Shown piece by piece: positions 1-7,270 of a DNA stretch of 18,648 bases. The position numbers and the translations under genes are program-made. The stretch spans positions 1 to 18,648 of the forward strand of contig JAESTY010000272.1 in NCBI GenBank assembly GCA_016763355.1, given 5' to 3'. The stretch is from Immundisolibacteraceae bacterium. Its GTDB lineage: Bacteria > Pseudomonadota > Gammaproteobacteria > Immundisolibacterales > Immundisolibacteraceae. The notes under the pieces were generated by a model, which was given only the letters and a program-made list of their open reading frames with translations, was not told the origin of the DNA and did not search any database. The first letter of the stretch is position 1; each line of letters begins with the position of its first letter.

Positions 1-1038
1 AGCGATATCTCCAGAATAACGAATACCGCCATCGGCAATTAGCGGGATGTCTGTGTCCAGCAATCCCTTGGCGACTTCATCAATGGCACTAATTTGCGGC
101 ACACCCACACCAGCCACCATCCGCGTAGTACAAATTGAACCGGGGCCAATACCGACTTTAACCCCATCGGCACCGGCATCGACCAAGGCTCTGGCTGCAT
201 CTGCAGTGGCTATATTGCCACCGACCACATCCAGGCTTGGAAAGGTCTTTTTAACCCAGGCGACCTGATCTAAAACTTTTTGCGAATGACCATGGGCAGT
301 ATCAACCACAACCGCATCAACCCCGGCGGCCACCAGTTCGGCAACCCGTTGATCGGTACCAGGACCAATGCCGACTGCGGCTGCAACACGTAGTCGGCCG
401 ACATCGTCTTTACAGGCATTGGGGTAGTCACGATCCTTTTCGATATCCTTAACCGTGATCATGCCGCTGAGGTTGCCCTGTTTGTCGACCACCAACAGTT
501 TCTCGATACGATGTTGATGCAGCAACTTAACCACCTGATCGCGGCTGGCATCCTCACCAACAGTAACCAGCTTCTCTTTTGCGGTCATCACCTCGGAAAT
601 ACTGCGCTGCATATCGGTGACAAAACGCAGATCCCGTGCGGTGACGATGCCCGCCAGTTCACCGCCACTGACAACTGGCACCCCGGAAATTTTGTGACGA
701 CGGGTCAGCTCGACGACTTCACCGATAGAAATCGTTGGTGAAACCGTGATCGGATCGCGAATAACGCCGCTTTCAAACTTCTTCACCAACGCAACTTCAG
801 CGGCCTGGGCCGCAATGGTCATATTCTTATGAATAACACCAATACCGCCTTCCTGAGCTAACGCGATGGCCAGCCGGGCTTCGGTAACCGTGTCCATGGC
901 CGCAGACAGAATCGGAATATTGATTTCAATATTTCGAGAAAAACGGCTTTTAAGGCTAACTTCCTTCGGCAGAATATTCGATGGCGCCGGAATTAACAGG
1001 ACATCATCAAATGTCAGGGCTTCGTATGCGATACGCAT
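1..1038 (-). CDS. guaB: IMP dehydrogenase (partial, C-terminus cut by window edge)
   Basis: Inosine-5'-monophosphate dehydrogenase oxidises IMP to XMP with NAD+, the first committed step of GMP synthesis in the cytoplasm. The 346 visible residues begin MRIAYEALTFDDVLL, the family's usual N-terminus. They continue through the first part of the TIM barrel (AAMDTVTEARLA about 46-57), a two-CBS-domain insert (about 93-205), the DTAHGHS motif (246-252) and the catalytic loop GPGSICTTR with nucleophile Cys303. The frame is open at base 1. Full-length bacterial enzymes are near 488 residues, so about 140 (flap and C-terminus) lie outside the window. The start is set by alignment and by an AGGAG Shine-Dalgarno at 1045-1049, six bases upstream. 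guaA usually follows guaB, but that region is out of view. Divergence from xseA is a common gammaproteobacterial arrangement. Confidence 0.97.
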   Translation of the reverse strand, partial: MRIAYEALTFDDVLLIPAPSNILPKEVSLKSRFSRNIEINIPILSAAMDTVTEARLAIALAQEGGIGVIHKNMTIAAQAAEVALVKKFESGVIRDPITVSPTISIGEVVELTRRHKISGVPVVSGGELAGIVTARDLRFVTDMQRSISEVMTAKEKLVTVGEDASRDQVVKLLHQHRIEKLLVVDKQGNLSGMITVKDIEKDRDYPNACKDDVGRLRVAAAVGIGPGTDQRVAELVAAGVDAVVVDTAHGHSQKVLDQVAWVKKTFPSLDVVGGNIATADAARALVDAGADGVKVGIGPGSICTTRMVAGVGVPQISAIDEVAKGLLDTDIPLIADGGIRYSGDIA

Positions 1039-1295
1039 ATAACACTCCTATGCTAATTTTTGAGTAACACCGTTGATGGACCATCGAGACAACCGCTGTG
1101 GCTACTTTGGGCGGCTGACCCTTTTTTACCTAAGTCTCAGTAACAGCACGACACTACCCAATCAATAAACTTTTACGCTGACCAAGCCGCTACACCCCAG
1201 ATCACTACACCAACGGTGTGCTGGAACTAAACGACCTGGACTGATGATTCATTTAGCGAAACCAAGTCAATTGCAAAGTTGGGAAAAAGCCGACC

Positions 1296-1325
1296 ATTAT
1301 AAGGGCGATTGACTAATAGCAGCAA
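1296..1325 (-). promoter_or_regulatory. Candidate sigma70 promoter for guaB
   Basis: On the minus strand there is TTGCTG (1320-1325), an 18-base spacer and a perfect TATAAT (1296-1301). The -35 matches four of six consensus bases. Transcription would start near 1289, leaving roughly 250 bases of untranslated leader before guaB. The match is by eye, and a closer promoter cannot be excluded. Confidence 0.45.
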
Positions 1326-1348
1326 TGACCACACGACTCAAGACTGCA

Positions 1349-1379
1349 GGTTTTACAATATTTACCTGGTCGTAAAACC
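1349..1379. repeat. Perfect 8-bp inverted repeat, 15-base spacer
   Basis: GGTTTTAC (1349-1356) is matched exactly by GTAAAACC (1372-1379). The arms are AT-rich with no T-run after either, so this is not an intrinsic terminator. Its centre near 1364 would lie about 75 bases upstream of the predicted guaB transcription start, a position typical of activator sites, and upstream of xseA on the other strand. It could be a dimeric regulator's binding site; the regulator is not identified. Confidence 0.5.
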
Positions 1380-1556
1380 GTCAGCCACCGTTTTTCGGCA
1401 CCGACCATCAACTCGGCTACCTCTGTGAAATCACGGTAGGGTTAAACATGGCGGTCTACTGATAAGTTCTCCTACAATACGCATTGGGTTGCCTTCATCC
1501 GCAAAGACAACCGCCAAATACAAACCAAAATACAAATCTAAATAAAGCAACTACTG

Positions 1557-2903
1557 ATGAGACCTTCTAAAGATATATACAGCGTTTCAAGACTCGCATT
1601 CGAGGCCCGGGGAGCGATTGAAAAAAAATTTCCGCTGCTCTGGATTGAAGGCGAGATATCCAATCTCTCTCGGCCGGCCTCGGGGCACCTCTATTTCACC
1701 CTTAAAGACAGTAAATCACAGGTCCGTTGTGCTCTGTTTCGCAACCGTCGCCAACAGCTCGGTGTGGAGCCAGAAAATGGCACCCAGGTACTGGTTCGTG
1801 CTCGGGTGACCCTTTACGAAGGGCGCAGTGAATTTCAATTGCTCATCGAGCAGATCGAACCTGCAGGCGAAGGTGTGCTGTTACGCCAGTTAGAACGACT
1901 CAAAACTAAATTACAGGCCGAAGGCCTGTTTGCTGAACAACATAAAAAGACCTTGCCCGCCTACCCATCAACCATCGCCCTGATCACTTCTCCAGTAGGC
2001 GCTGCAGTCCACGACCTGCAAACCACATTGGCTCGGCGTTGGCCAATCGCTAAAATCATTCTGCTGCCATGCCTGGTGCAGGGTGATCAGGCAGCCCGGC
2101 AGCTAACAGCTAAAATTGTCGAGGCTAATAAAAATGACGCTGTTGATCTAATCATTCTTGCCCGCGGCGGCGGTAGTGTTGAAGACCTGGCTGCTTTTAA
2201 CGATGAATCTCTAGTCAGGACGATTGCCGCTAGCGACTTACCGCTGATCAGCGGCGTCGGCCACGAAAGTGACTGGACTCTGGCTGACATGGCCGCAGAC
2301 CTGCGTGCTGCAACACCAACAGCGGCTGCAGAACTGGCGACTCCCGATAAGCTAGAGCTGATTCAGACCATCAATGCCCATCTCAATGGTCTGCAAACCT
2401 CTCAAAGACGGTTATTGGTAAACCACCAACAACAACTTGACTGGCAACGTCAGCGATTGATTCATCCTGGCGAAAAACTGCAAGCCGTTAAGCTTCGCCT
2501 GCAGCAAAACTGGCAAGCCTTAAAACGACTAGAAAAACAAACTATCAGCGCGTGCCAACTTCGTTTAAACCAGGCTGAGGCTAAACTTACCCAGCATTCC
2601 CCGGCACGTCAGTTGGGTCAGCTAGAACAGCGTAAAAACCACTCAGTTAACCAACTGCAGCGGCTGATCACTAACCTGATTAACCAACGTAAACAGACGC
2701 TTGGTAACAGTGCCGCCGCATTAACAGTTCTAAATCCATTGGCGACTTTGGCCAGGGGTTACGCCATCGTTCGCGACGAAGACAGCGATGAAATTATTAA
2801 CAGTGGCAATCAACTAAAAATTGGCGACTCGATTCAGGTCCAGCTTGTAGACGCTAACATCCAGTCTCGAGTAGAGAAAATAGACCTGGCCAAGTCCTCA
2901 TGA
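1557..2903 (+). CDS. xseA: Exodeoxyribonuclease VII large subunit
   Basis: XseA is the catalytic subunit of exonuclease VII, which degrades single-stranded DNA from either end to acid-soluble oligonucleotides together with XseB. The 448-residue protein has the family's length. It starts with the DIYSVSRL signature (6-13) and an OB-fold DNA-binding domain (to about residue 105). The nuclease domain follows, with LPAYPSTIALITSPVGAAVHD (133-153), LARGGGSVEDLAAFND (201-216) and the diagnostic GVGHESDWTLAD (233-244). A Gln-rich coiled-coil region (about 265-385) comes next, then the C-terminal LNPLATLARGYAIV segment. The start is chosen by alignment to the family N-terminus, since no good Shine-Dalgarno precedes it. 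xseB is not in the window. The M23 peptidase gene follows after only 7 bases, indicating co-transcription. Confidence 0.96.
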   Translation: MRPSKDIYSVSRLAFEARGAIEKKFPLLWIEGEISNLSRPASGHLYFTLKDSKSQVRCALFRNRRQQLGVEPENGTQVLVRARVTLYEGRSEFQLLIEQIEPAGEGVLLRQLERLKTKLQAEGLFAEQHKKTLPAYPSTIALITSPVGAAVHDLQTTLARRWPIAKIILLPCLVQGDQAARQLTAKIVEANKNDAVDLIILARGGGSVEDLAAFNDESLVRTIAASDLPLISGVGHESDWTLADMAADLRAATPTAAAELATPDKLELIQTINAHLNGLQTSQRRLLVNHQQQLDWQRQRLIHPGEKLQAVKLRLQQNWQALKRLEKQTISACQLRLNQAEAKLTQHSPARQLGQLEQRKNHSVNQLQRLITNLINQRKQTLGNSAAALTVLNPLATLARGYAIVRDEDSDEIINSGNQLKIGDSIQVQLVDANIQSRVEKIDLAKSS

Positions 2904-2910
2904 GGTCAAG

Positions 2911-3810
2911 ATGACAACACTTGCTCTGCAACACAGCCCCATTCCATTATTTTTGAAGGCTGCCGTTTTCTTGCTGGCAAGCCTGCTATCAAGTCACGCT
3001 GACGCACAAACCAACCGCTGGCTGCCAACCGAGCAGCGGCTAGCCGGTGGTATCGTTCTCATTGATATTAGCGATCACTTTGAACCGGGAAGTCAGGCTT
3101 ATTTTGGCAACCAACGAGTCAAAATCTCTGTTGATGGCGGCCAGGCTATCGCCGTGATCGGCATTCCTTTGCATGCATCAGCTGGTCACTCAGAATTGCG
3201 ACTGCTGGATAATCAGTCTGGCGCTGCTAGAACCTCAAAAAAAATAACCTTTATCCTGGATAAAGCTGACTACCCAACCGAACGGCTAACCATCGCTGAT
3301 AACAACAAAGTTTCTCCAGACCCAGCATCCTTAAAAAGGATCCAGGCAGAATCGGGGGCAATCAAAGGGGCACTGCGTAACTGGCAGAACCAATCCGTCG
3401 ATTTTAGAAAAATGGTCCTGCCGGTAACAGGTCGGCTGTCTAGTGAGTTTGGATATCGGCGAATTATCAATGGCCATTCCCGCAAGCCTCACTCTGGAAT
3501 TGACCTTGCTGCGCCCACAGGAACAAAGGTCATTGCCCCTGCTGGTGGAGTGATCACTGGTTTAGGTGACTATTTTTTTAATGGCAACACCCTGTTTATC
3601 GATCACGGTGAGGGATTGATTTCGATGTTTTGCCATCTTAGCGAAACCCTGGTCGGCGTTGGTGACCAGGTAACCCAGGGGCAGCTAGTCGCCGCGGTTG
3701 GCTCTAGTGGCAGAGCGACTGGCCCCCACCTGCATTGGTCACTGAGTCTCAATGACGCTCGCATTAATCCACTATTATTTACTTCAGAAGTCGAGCCAAA
3801 CAGGCGATAA
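2911..3810 (+). CDS. Secreted M23-family (LytM-type) metallopeptidase
   Basis: This is a predicted zinc peptidase of the LytM/M23 family, whose members cleave peptidoglycan cross-links or act as amidase activators in the cell envelope. The N-terminus has a hydrophobic signal segment (about 11-28, PLFLKAAVFLLASLLSS) with a likely signal peptidase I site after Ala-Asp-Ala (30-32). A beta-rich N-terminal region with an Ig-like look follows. The C-terminal M23 domain spans about 168-290. All active-site residues are visible: zinc ligands His194 and Asp198 (HSGID) and His275 (second His of HLH), plus catalytic His242 and His273. It is therefore probably an active enzyme, unlike the degenerate EnvC/NlpD group. 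At 299 residues it is complete. A GAGGTC Shine-Dalgarno overlaps the xseA stop region. A similar peptidase lies near xseA in pseudomonads. Confidence 0.9.
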   Translation: MTTLALQHSPIPLFLKAAVFLLASLLSSHADAQTNRWLPTEQRLAGGIVLIDISDHFEPGSQAYFGNQRVKISVDGGQAIAVIGIPLHASAGHSELRLLDNQSGAARTSKKITFILDKADYPTERLTIADNNKVSPDPASLKRIQAESGAIKGALRNWQNQSVDFRKMVLPVTGRLSSEFGYRRIINGHSRKPHSGIDLAAPTGTKVIAPAGGVITGLGDYFFNGNTLFIDHGEGLISMFCHLSETLVGVGDQVTQGQLVAAVGSSGRATGPHLHWSLSLNDARINPLLFTSEVEPNRR

Positions 3811-4066
3811 CATTACCTCACCCTCTAAACTAAATTGAATATTCTGGTTTGACTAGAGTCCGCAAAAAGAGCAGTATCTGGAGGCTTGAGGCCCCTAAAT
3901 CCGGCCGTAAGAAAAAGATATTATCTACCGCCAATAGGTCAACTAACAATAAATAGTAGTATTTCTTCATCGGCCAATCCGTTTTAAAATCTGCCTGTGG
4001 ACAAATCTGCATCCGGGATTCGATCAAGGACGTTGGGAGCAATCCCACTCAATGCGATAATTTTTG
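3811..4066. other. Spacer before the cyclase gene
   Basis: This 256-bp stretch has no supported gene; the minus-strand reading frame across it (3830-4048) resembles no known family. A small hairpin, TGGGA-GCAA-TCCCA (4034-4047), has a GNRA-type tetraloop and sits about 20 bases before the cyclase start. A TTGACT at 3849-3854 has only a weak -10 match (CAGTAT at 17 bases), so I do not call a promoter. Confidence 0.5.
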
Positions 4067-4954
4067 ATGGCAAAGCCTCAATTAGCAATTTTATTCTCAG
4101 ATATCAGCGGCAGCACAAGCCTCTATGACCGGCTTGGCGATGCTGTTGCTCGGCCGTTAATCACGGCCTGCATGGAACAGATGGACCATGCCATTAATAG
4201 TCATAATGGCACGGTAATAAAGACCATCGGTGATGAAATCATGCGCACCTTCCTCAATTCTGATGACGCGTCAGCTGCTTGCATTCAGATGCAGGAAGAT
4301 ATCAGTGATGGTATCGCTATCGAGGGCACCAGCCATCCGATGGCGATCCGAATCGGCTTTCATTACGGGCCGGTGATTAAAGAAAAAGGCGATGTGTTTG
4401 GCGACGCGGTCAACATTGCAGCGCGAATGGCAGCGTTGGCCAAAGGTGGTCAGATAATCACCACCAAAGAAACCGTTGAAGACATGAACCCGGTGCATAA
4501 ATCGAGTGCACGGCTTCTTGATCGCTTAACCGTTAAGGGTAAACGCGAAACCATCGATATTTACGAGTTGATATGGCAAGAAGAAGATGTCACCCATATC
4601 GCCACCGGACTGTTTGCTGCTCCTGAAGAAGTTGGCCGACTCAAGCTTATTTATGAAGGCCAGGAAAAAACCCTCGACCTGTCTATGCACCCCATGTCTA
4701 TGGGCAGGGGTAAACGGGCGGATATGATGGTTAACGACTCTTTTGCTTCTCGAGAACACGTCCGCATCGAAACACGTCGTGGAAAGTTCGTGTTATTGGA
4801 CACCAGCACCAATGGCACCTATGTTGAAACTCAGGACGGCAGCTTTTATCTGCGCAGAGAAGAGCTGGTGCTTCGGGGTAAAGGGAGAATCAGCCTGGGT
4901 CGTGAGCTGGCTGAAAACCCGGATCAATTTATTAGCTTTGAGACTATCGATTAA
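4067..4954 (+). CDS. Class III adenylate/guanylate cyclase with C-terminal FHA domain
   Basis: This is a predicted nucleotide cyclase, most likely making cAMP from ATP. The class III catalytic domain occupies about residues 5-170. It has metal-binding Asp12 (FSDISGST) and Asp56 (IGDE), purine-selecting Lys52 and Asp113, and transition-state residues Asn116 and Arg120 (GDAVNIAARM). The Lys/Asp pair is the adenylate-type combination. An FHA phosphothreonine-binding domain follows (about 192-292) with GR (213-214), SREH (228-231) and NGTYV (249-253), the residues that normally contact phosphopeptide. There is no membrane segment, so the protein is probably cytosolic and recruited or controlled by a Ser/Thr-phosphorylated partner; no kinase is nearby. 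I use the ATG at 4067; an in-frame TTG immediately precedes it. No clear Shine-Dalgarno is visible. Confidence 0.9.
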   Translation: MAKPQLAILFSDISGSTSLYDRLGDAVARPLITACMEQMDHAINSHNGTVIKTIGDEIMRTFLNSDDASAACIQMQEDISDGIAIEGTSHPMAIRIGFHYGPVIKEKGDVFGDAVNIAARMAALAKGGQIITTKETVEDMNPVHKSSARLLDRLTVKGKRETIDIYELIWQEEDVTHIATGLFAAPEEVGRLKLIYEGQEKTLDLSMHPMSMGRGKRADMMVNDSFASREHVRIETRRGKFVLLDTSTNGTYVETQDGSFYLRREELVLRGKGRISLGRELAENPDQFISFETID

Positions 4955-5034
4955 ATTGCTGTTCTGAATGGCCATCAAGGTCAATCACGCTGCCTCCATC
5001 TTTGTTTTTGCCAGATTAAATTCAGGATTTCCCC

Positions 5035-5802
5035 ATGAGTGAGTATGCGTCCGTTGCCGGACAACGAGTGCTTGTCGTTGGTGGTGCCCGTGGCATCGGT
5101 AAGGCCATCGTCAAGCGTCTGGCCCAGCAAAAAGCCATTGTCACTCTGACCGCAAGAGACCTGGCCCGTGCTCAACAGGTAGCCGCAGAAATGGTGGCGA
5201 GCGCTGGTAATTCTGAAGTCCATTCATTCCAGCTTGATGTCACCGATAACACGGATAGTGATCTCAATCAGTGGCTGGTAAACAATGATTTACCTGACAC
5301 CATGATCTTCAACGCCGGTGTCAGCCCCAGTTACAGCAGACCGGAAAAGGTCACCGACCAGGAATGGGATCTGATCTTTAATACCAACCTTCGCGGCGCC
5401 TTTATTGCCGCGCGTTGTTATGCCCGACAGTTACTTAAACAGAGCCGTCCTGGATCAATCATTTTCATTAACTCGATTGCCGGGCTCGTGGGCGCAAAAA
5501 GACTCAGTGCCTATGCGGCCTCCAAACATGGCCTGACCGGCCTGGTCAAAAACCTGGCTATGGAATGGGCTGAGAACAAAATCCGCGTTAACGGCGTCGC
5601 TCCCGGTTGGGTACGTACCGATTTAACCGCTGGATTACAGCAAAACCCAATACTAGAGCAGCAGTTGATCGACTCAGTACCGATGGCTTACCTGGCCGAG
5701 CCTGAAGATATTGCCGACATAGCCGTGTTTCTGAGTAGCCATAGCGCACGTTATGTCACTGGGGCAACCTGGTCAGTCGATGGCGGCCTTACCTGCGGTT
5801 AG
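5035..5802 (+). CDS. Classical short-chain dehydrogenase/reductase (SDR)
   Basis: This NAD(P)-dependent oxidoreductase of the classical SDR family is 255 residues, the usual length. The Rossmann nucleotide-binding motif is GGARGIG (16-22), followed by NAG (93-95), the structural Asn118 and catalytic Ser147, Tyr160 and Lys164 (YAASK). The post-catalytic NGVAPGWVRT (186-195) and a terminal TGATWSVDGG are typical. Arg19 and the absence of an acidic residue immediately after beta-2 (ARD) suggest NADP(H), but this is only a hint. The overall look is of FabG-like or secondary-alcohol dehydrogenases, and the substrate cannot be assigned. AGGA lies 8 bases before the ATG. It stands 80 bases after the cyclase gene and 139 bases before the Rieske gene; the three may or may not share a transcript. 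Confidence 0.92.
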   Translation: MSEYASVAGQRVLVVGGARGIGKAIVKRLAQQKAIVTLTARDLARAQQVAAEMVASAGNSEVHSFQLDVTDNTDSDLNQWLVNNDLPDTMIFNAGVSPSYSRPEKVTDQEWDLIFNTNLRGAFIAARCYARQLLKQSRPGSIIFINSIAGLVGAKRLSAYAASKHGLTGLVKNLAMEWAENKIRVNGVAPGWVRTDLTAGLQQNPILEQQLIDSVPMAYLAEPEDIADIAVFLSSHSARYVTGATWSVDGGLTCG

Positions 5803-5941
5803 ATCCCCCGAGGCTAACTATCAGACCCGGCCAAGCAGACTCGCCGCTAAGCGGGCCGATTTAGTATAGAGTTAGGCTTAACAGCAGGAGTTTAATACTA
5901 CCCACTGGCAAAAAAATCGAACAATATAACGGGAGAGATGA

Positions 5942-6292
5942 ATGGCTTTTATCAAAGCATGTAACGAAACGGATCTGGCTGTCGGCGATAAGCAGCGTTT
6001 CAAACTGGCAGATCAGTCAATCCTGCTGTTTCATCTCACCGATGGCTTTTACGCCACCGCAGCCAGCTGTACGCATATGTTCGCACCGCTTGCCAAAGGT
6101 AAAATCGTTGAAGAATGTATAGTTGCCTGCCCTTTCCATCGAGCTGAATTCGACATCAAAACTGGCGAAGTAAAGAAATGGGCAAATTTCCCCCCTGGCA
6201 TCGCTCAACTGACAAATTTGTTACGTAAGGAAAAAAACCTGGCCACCTACCCCACCAAAGTCGAAGATGGCGTGGTGTTAGTCGAGGTTTAA
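5942..6292 (+). CDS. Stand-alone Rieske [2Fe-2S] ferredoxin-like protein
   Basis: This 116-residue protein is a single Rieske domain with cluster ligands Cys43 and His45 (CTH) and Cys63 and His66 (CPFH). The spacing is that of small Rieske ferredoxins such as those serving ring-hydroxylating dioxygenases and NirD-like proteins. It would carry electrons in the cytoplasm; there is no signal or membrane anchor. No oxygenase or ferredoxin reductase gene is in the window, so its partner is unknown. The insertion NFPPGIAQLTNLLRKEKN (82-99) after the second cluster motif is longer than in minimal dioxygenase ferredoxins. A strong GGGAGAG Shine-Dalgarno (5931-5937) fixes the start. The stop codon overlaps the stop of the convergent reductase gene by 4 bases. 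Confidence 0.9.
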   Translation: MAFIKACNETDLAVGDKQRFKLADQSILLFHLTDGFYATAASCTHMFAPLAKGKIVEECIVACPFHRAEFDIKTGEVKKWANFPPGIAQLTNLLRKEKNLATYPTKVEDGVVLVEV

Positions 6293-6296
6293 ACGG
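6289..6296. other. Overlapping convergent stop codons in an 8-bp palindrome
   Basis: The + strand TAA (6290-6292, Rieske gene) and the - strand TAA (read from 6291-6289, panE-like gene) share bases inside the palindrome GTTTAAAC. There is no room between the genes for a conventional terminator. Confidence 0.9.
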
Positions 6297-7224
6297 CGGC
6301 GTTGGGATATTTAGCTAGCAGCAGGTGATGAATACTTGCCGTTACCAGAGCTTCCTGGCCCAATTGAGCTGCTCTGCTCATAATTGCCCCGGTAAGACCA
6401 TCCAGTTCCAGCGGGGTACCGCGTTCTGCATCTACCTGCATGGATGATTTTAGGGGTGGCATGTTAGCTAACATATCTGCCAACTGATTGAGTTGCTGCG
6501 GCGTAATTTCAACACCGTCTGCCGCGGCCGCCGCGGCCGCTTCCCTCATGATATTCACCATAATCCAACGAGTGGGTTCGGACTGATAAAGGCTTTGAAT
6601 ATCACCGGGTAGCAGTGCCGAGACTGGATTACAGGCACAGTTAATCACCATTTTCTTCCAGCTTTCCAGGCAGATATCTTCAGATTGCGACGCTGTGAAA
6701 CCGGCTTGCTCCATCACCGCCACTAGCTGGGCAACCGGGGCATTAATTCCCGTAGGGTAGACACCAAAACGACTGATCAATTCTCCAACCACCCCTACTG
6801 ACCCATCACTATTCAAGTGGGATCCAAACCTTACGGTCATTGCGCCAATAACAGGCCGATTAAAGGCTTCTGCAAGCACCATCTCATTATCGACACCATT
6901 TTGTAGCGAGACTATCTGGCACGCTGCACTAACGTGTTTCACAAGCAACTGTGCCAGGGGGCCTGTCTGCTGTGTCTTACAGGTGAAAATCAAAAAATCG
7001 ATACCAGCAAGCCTACTAAGCTCACTGTCGAGTTCACTATCGAGAATCTGGAAACGATCTGCCGCGTAATGTTCGCAACCCTGCTCAAGTTTTACGGTGA
7101 TACCCTGTTCCCGCAGCTGCTTTAAGCGCTTACCACGAGCAACTAATGTGACATCGGCATGTTCACAAAGACGACCTGCAAACAAACTGCCTAAACCACC
7201 GACGCCTACCACTGCAATTTTCAT
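6289..7224 (-). CDS. panE: 2-dehydropantoate 2-reductase (ketopantoate reductase)
   Basis: This enzyme is predicted to reduce ketopantoate to pantoate with NADPH in pantothenate/CoA synthesis. Of the three family members in the window it matches the E. coli enzyme best. The N-terminal GVGGLG nucleotide motif is at residues 7-12, with CKT (Lys83) and QNG (Asn109). The catalytic helix KKMVINCACNP carries Lys191 with Asn195 and Asn199 at the spacing of E. coli Lys176/Asn180/Asn184. SSMQVDAERGTPLELDGLTG corresponds to the C-terminal substrate site. I start at the ATG at 7222-7224 (311 residues), because the family begins MKIAVVG; an in-frame TTG lies four codons upstream. A poly-alanine stretch around 230 is encoded by a 9-bp tandem repeat. 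It lies 46 bases downstream of fdxA on the same strand. Symbol assigned by motif match; family members are promiscuous. Confidence 0.82.
   Translation of the reverse strand: MKIAVVGVGGLGSLFAGRLCEHADVTLVARGKRLKQLREQGITVKLEQGCEHYAADRFQILDSELDSELSRLAGIDFLIFTCKTQQTGPLAQLLVKHVSAACQIVSLQNGVDNEMVLAEAFNRPVIGAMTVRFGSHLNSDGSVGVVGELISRFGVYPTGINAPVAQLVAVMEQAGFTASQSEDICLESWKKMVINCACNPVSALLPGDIQSLYQSEPTRWIMVNIMREAAAAAAADGVEITPQQLNQLADMLANMPPLKSSMQVDAERGTPLELDGLTGAIMSRAAQLGQEALVTASIHHLLLAKYPNAAV
6521..6540. repeat. GC-rich 9-bp tandem repeat in panE coding sequence
   Basis: Two exact copies of GCCGCGGCC plus GC run from 6521 to 6540 and encode a run of seven alanines on the minus strand (EAAAAAAADG). A copy-number change would add or remove three alanines without shifting the frame. 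Confidence 0.85.
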
Positions 7225-7270
7225 CAGCTGACTCAATTCAATGGCCGAATCTGTAATAGCTCGGATAGCA

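Larger units (their letters stand above)
1039..1556. other. guaB-xseA divergent intergenic region
   Basis: This 518-bp spacer holds no convincing gene or tRNA. It contains a plausible minus-strand promoter for guaB (1296-1325), which would give a leader of about 250 bases, and a perfect 8-bp inverted repeat (1349-1379) between the two genes' likely start regions. No palindrome resembling the enterobacterial PurR operator was recognised. The last 60 bases before xseA are A-rich and lack a clear Shine-Dalgarno sequence. Confidence 0.7.

Noticed and set aside
3849..3877. TTGACT with CAGTAT at 17 bases as a promoter for the cyclase gene
   Set aside because: The -10 matches only three of six consensus bases, and the leader would be nearly 190 bases.
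3830..4048. 72-codon minus-strand reading frame in the spacer before the cyclase gene
   Set aside because: No recognisable domain, no clear ribosome site, and a composition like translated non-coding DNA. It would be convergent with the peptidase gene, with nothing else supporting it.
5826..5864. GC-rich inverted repeats (CGGCC/GGCCG and CCGC-TAA-GCGG) after the SDR gene as a terminator
   Set aside because: Short, mutually exclusive stems with no T-run behind them.
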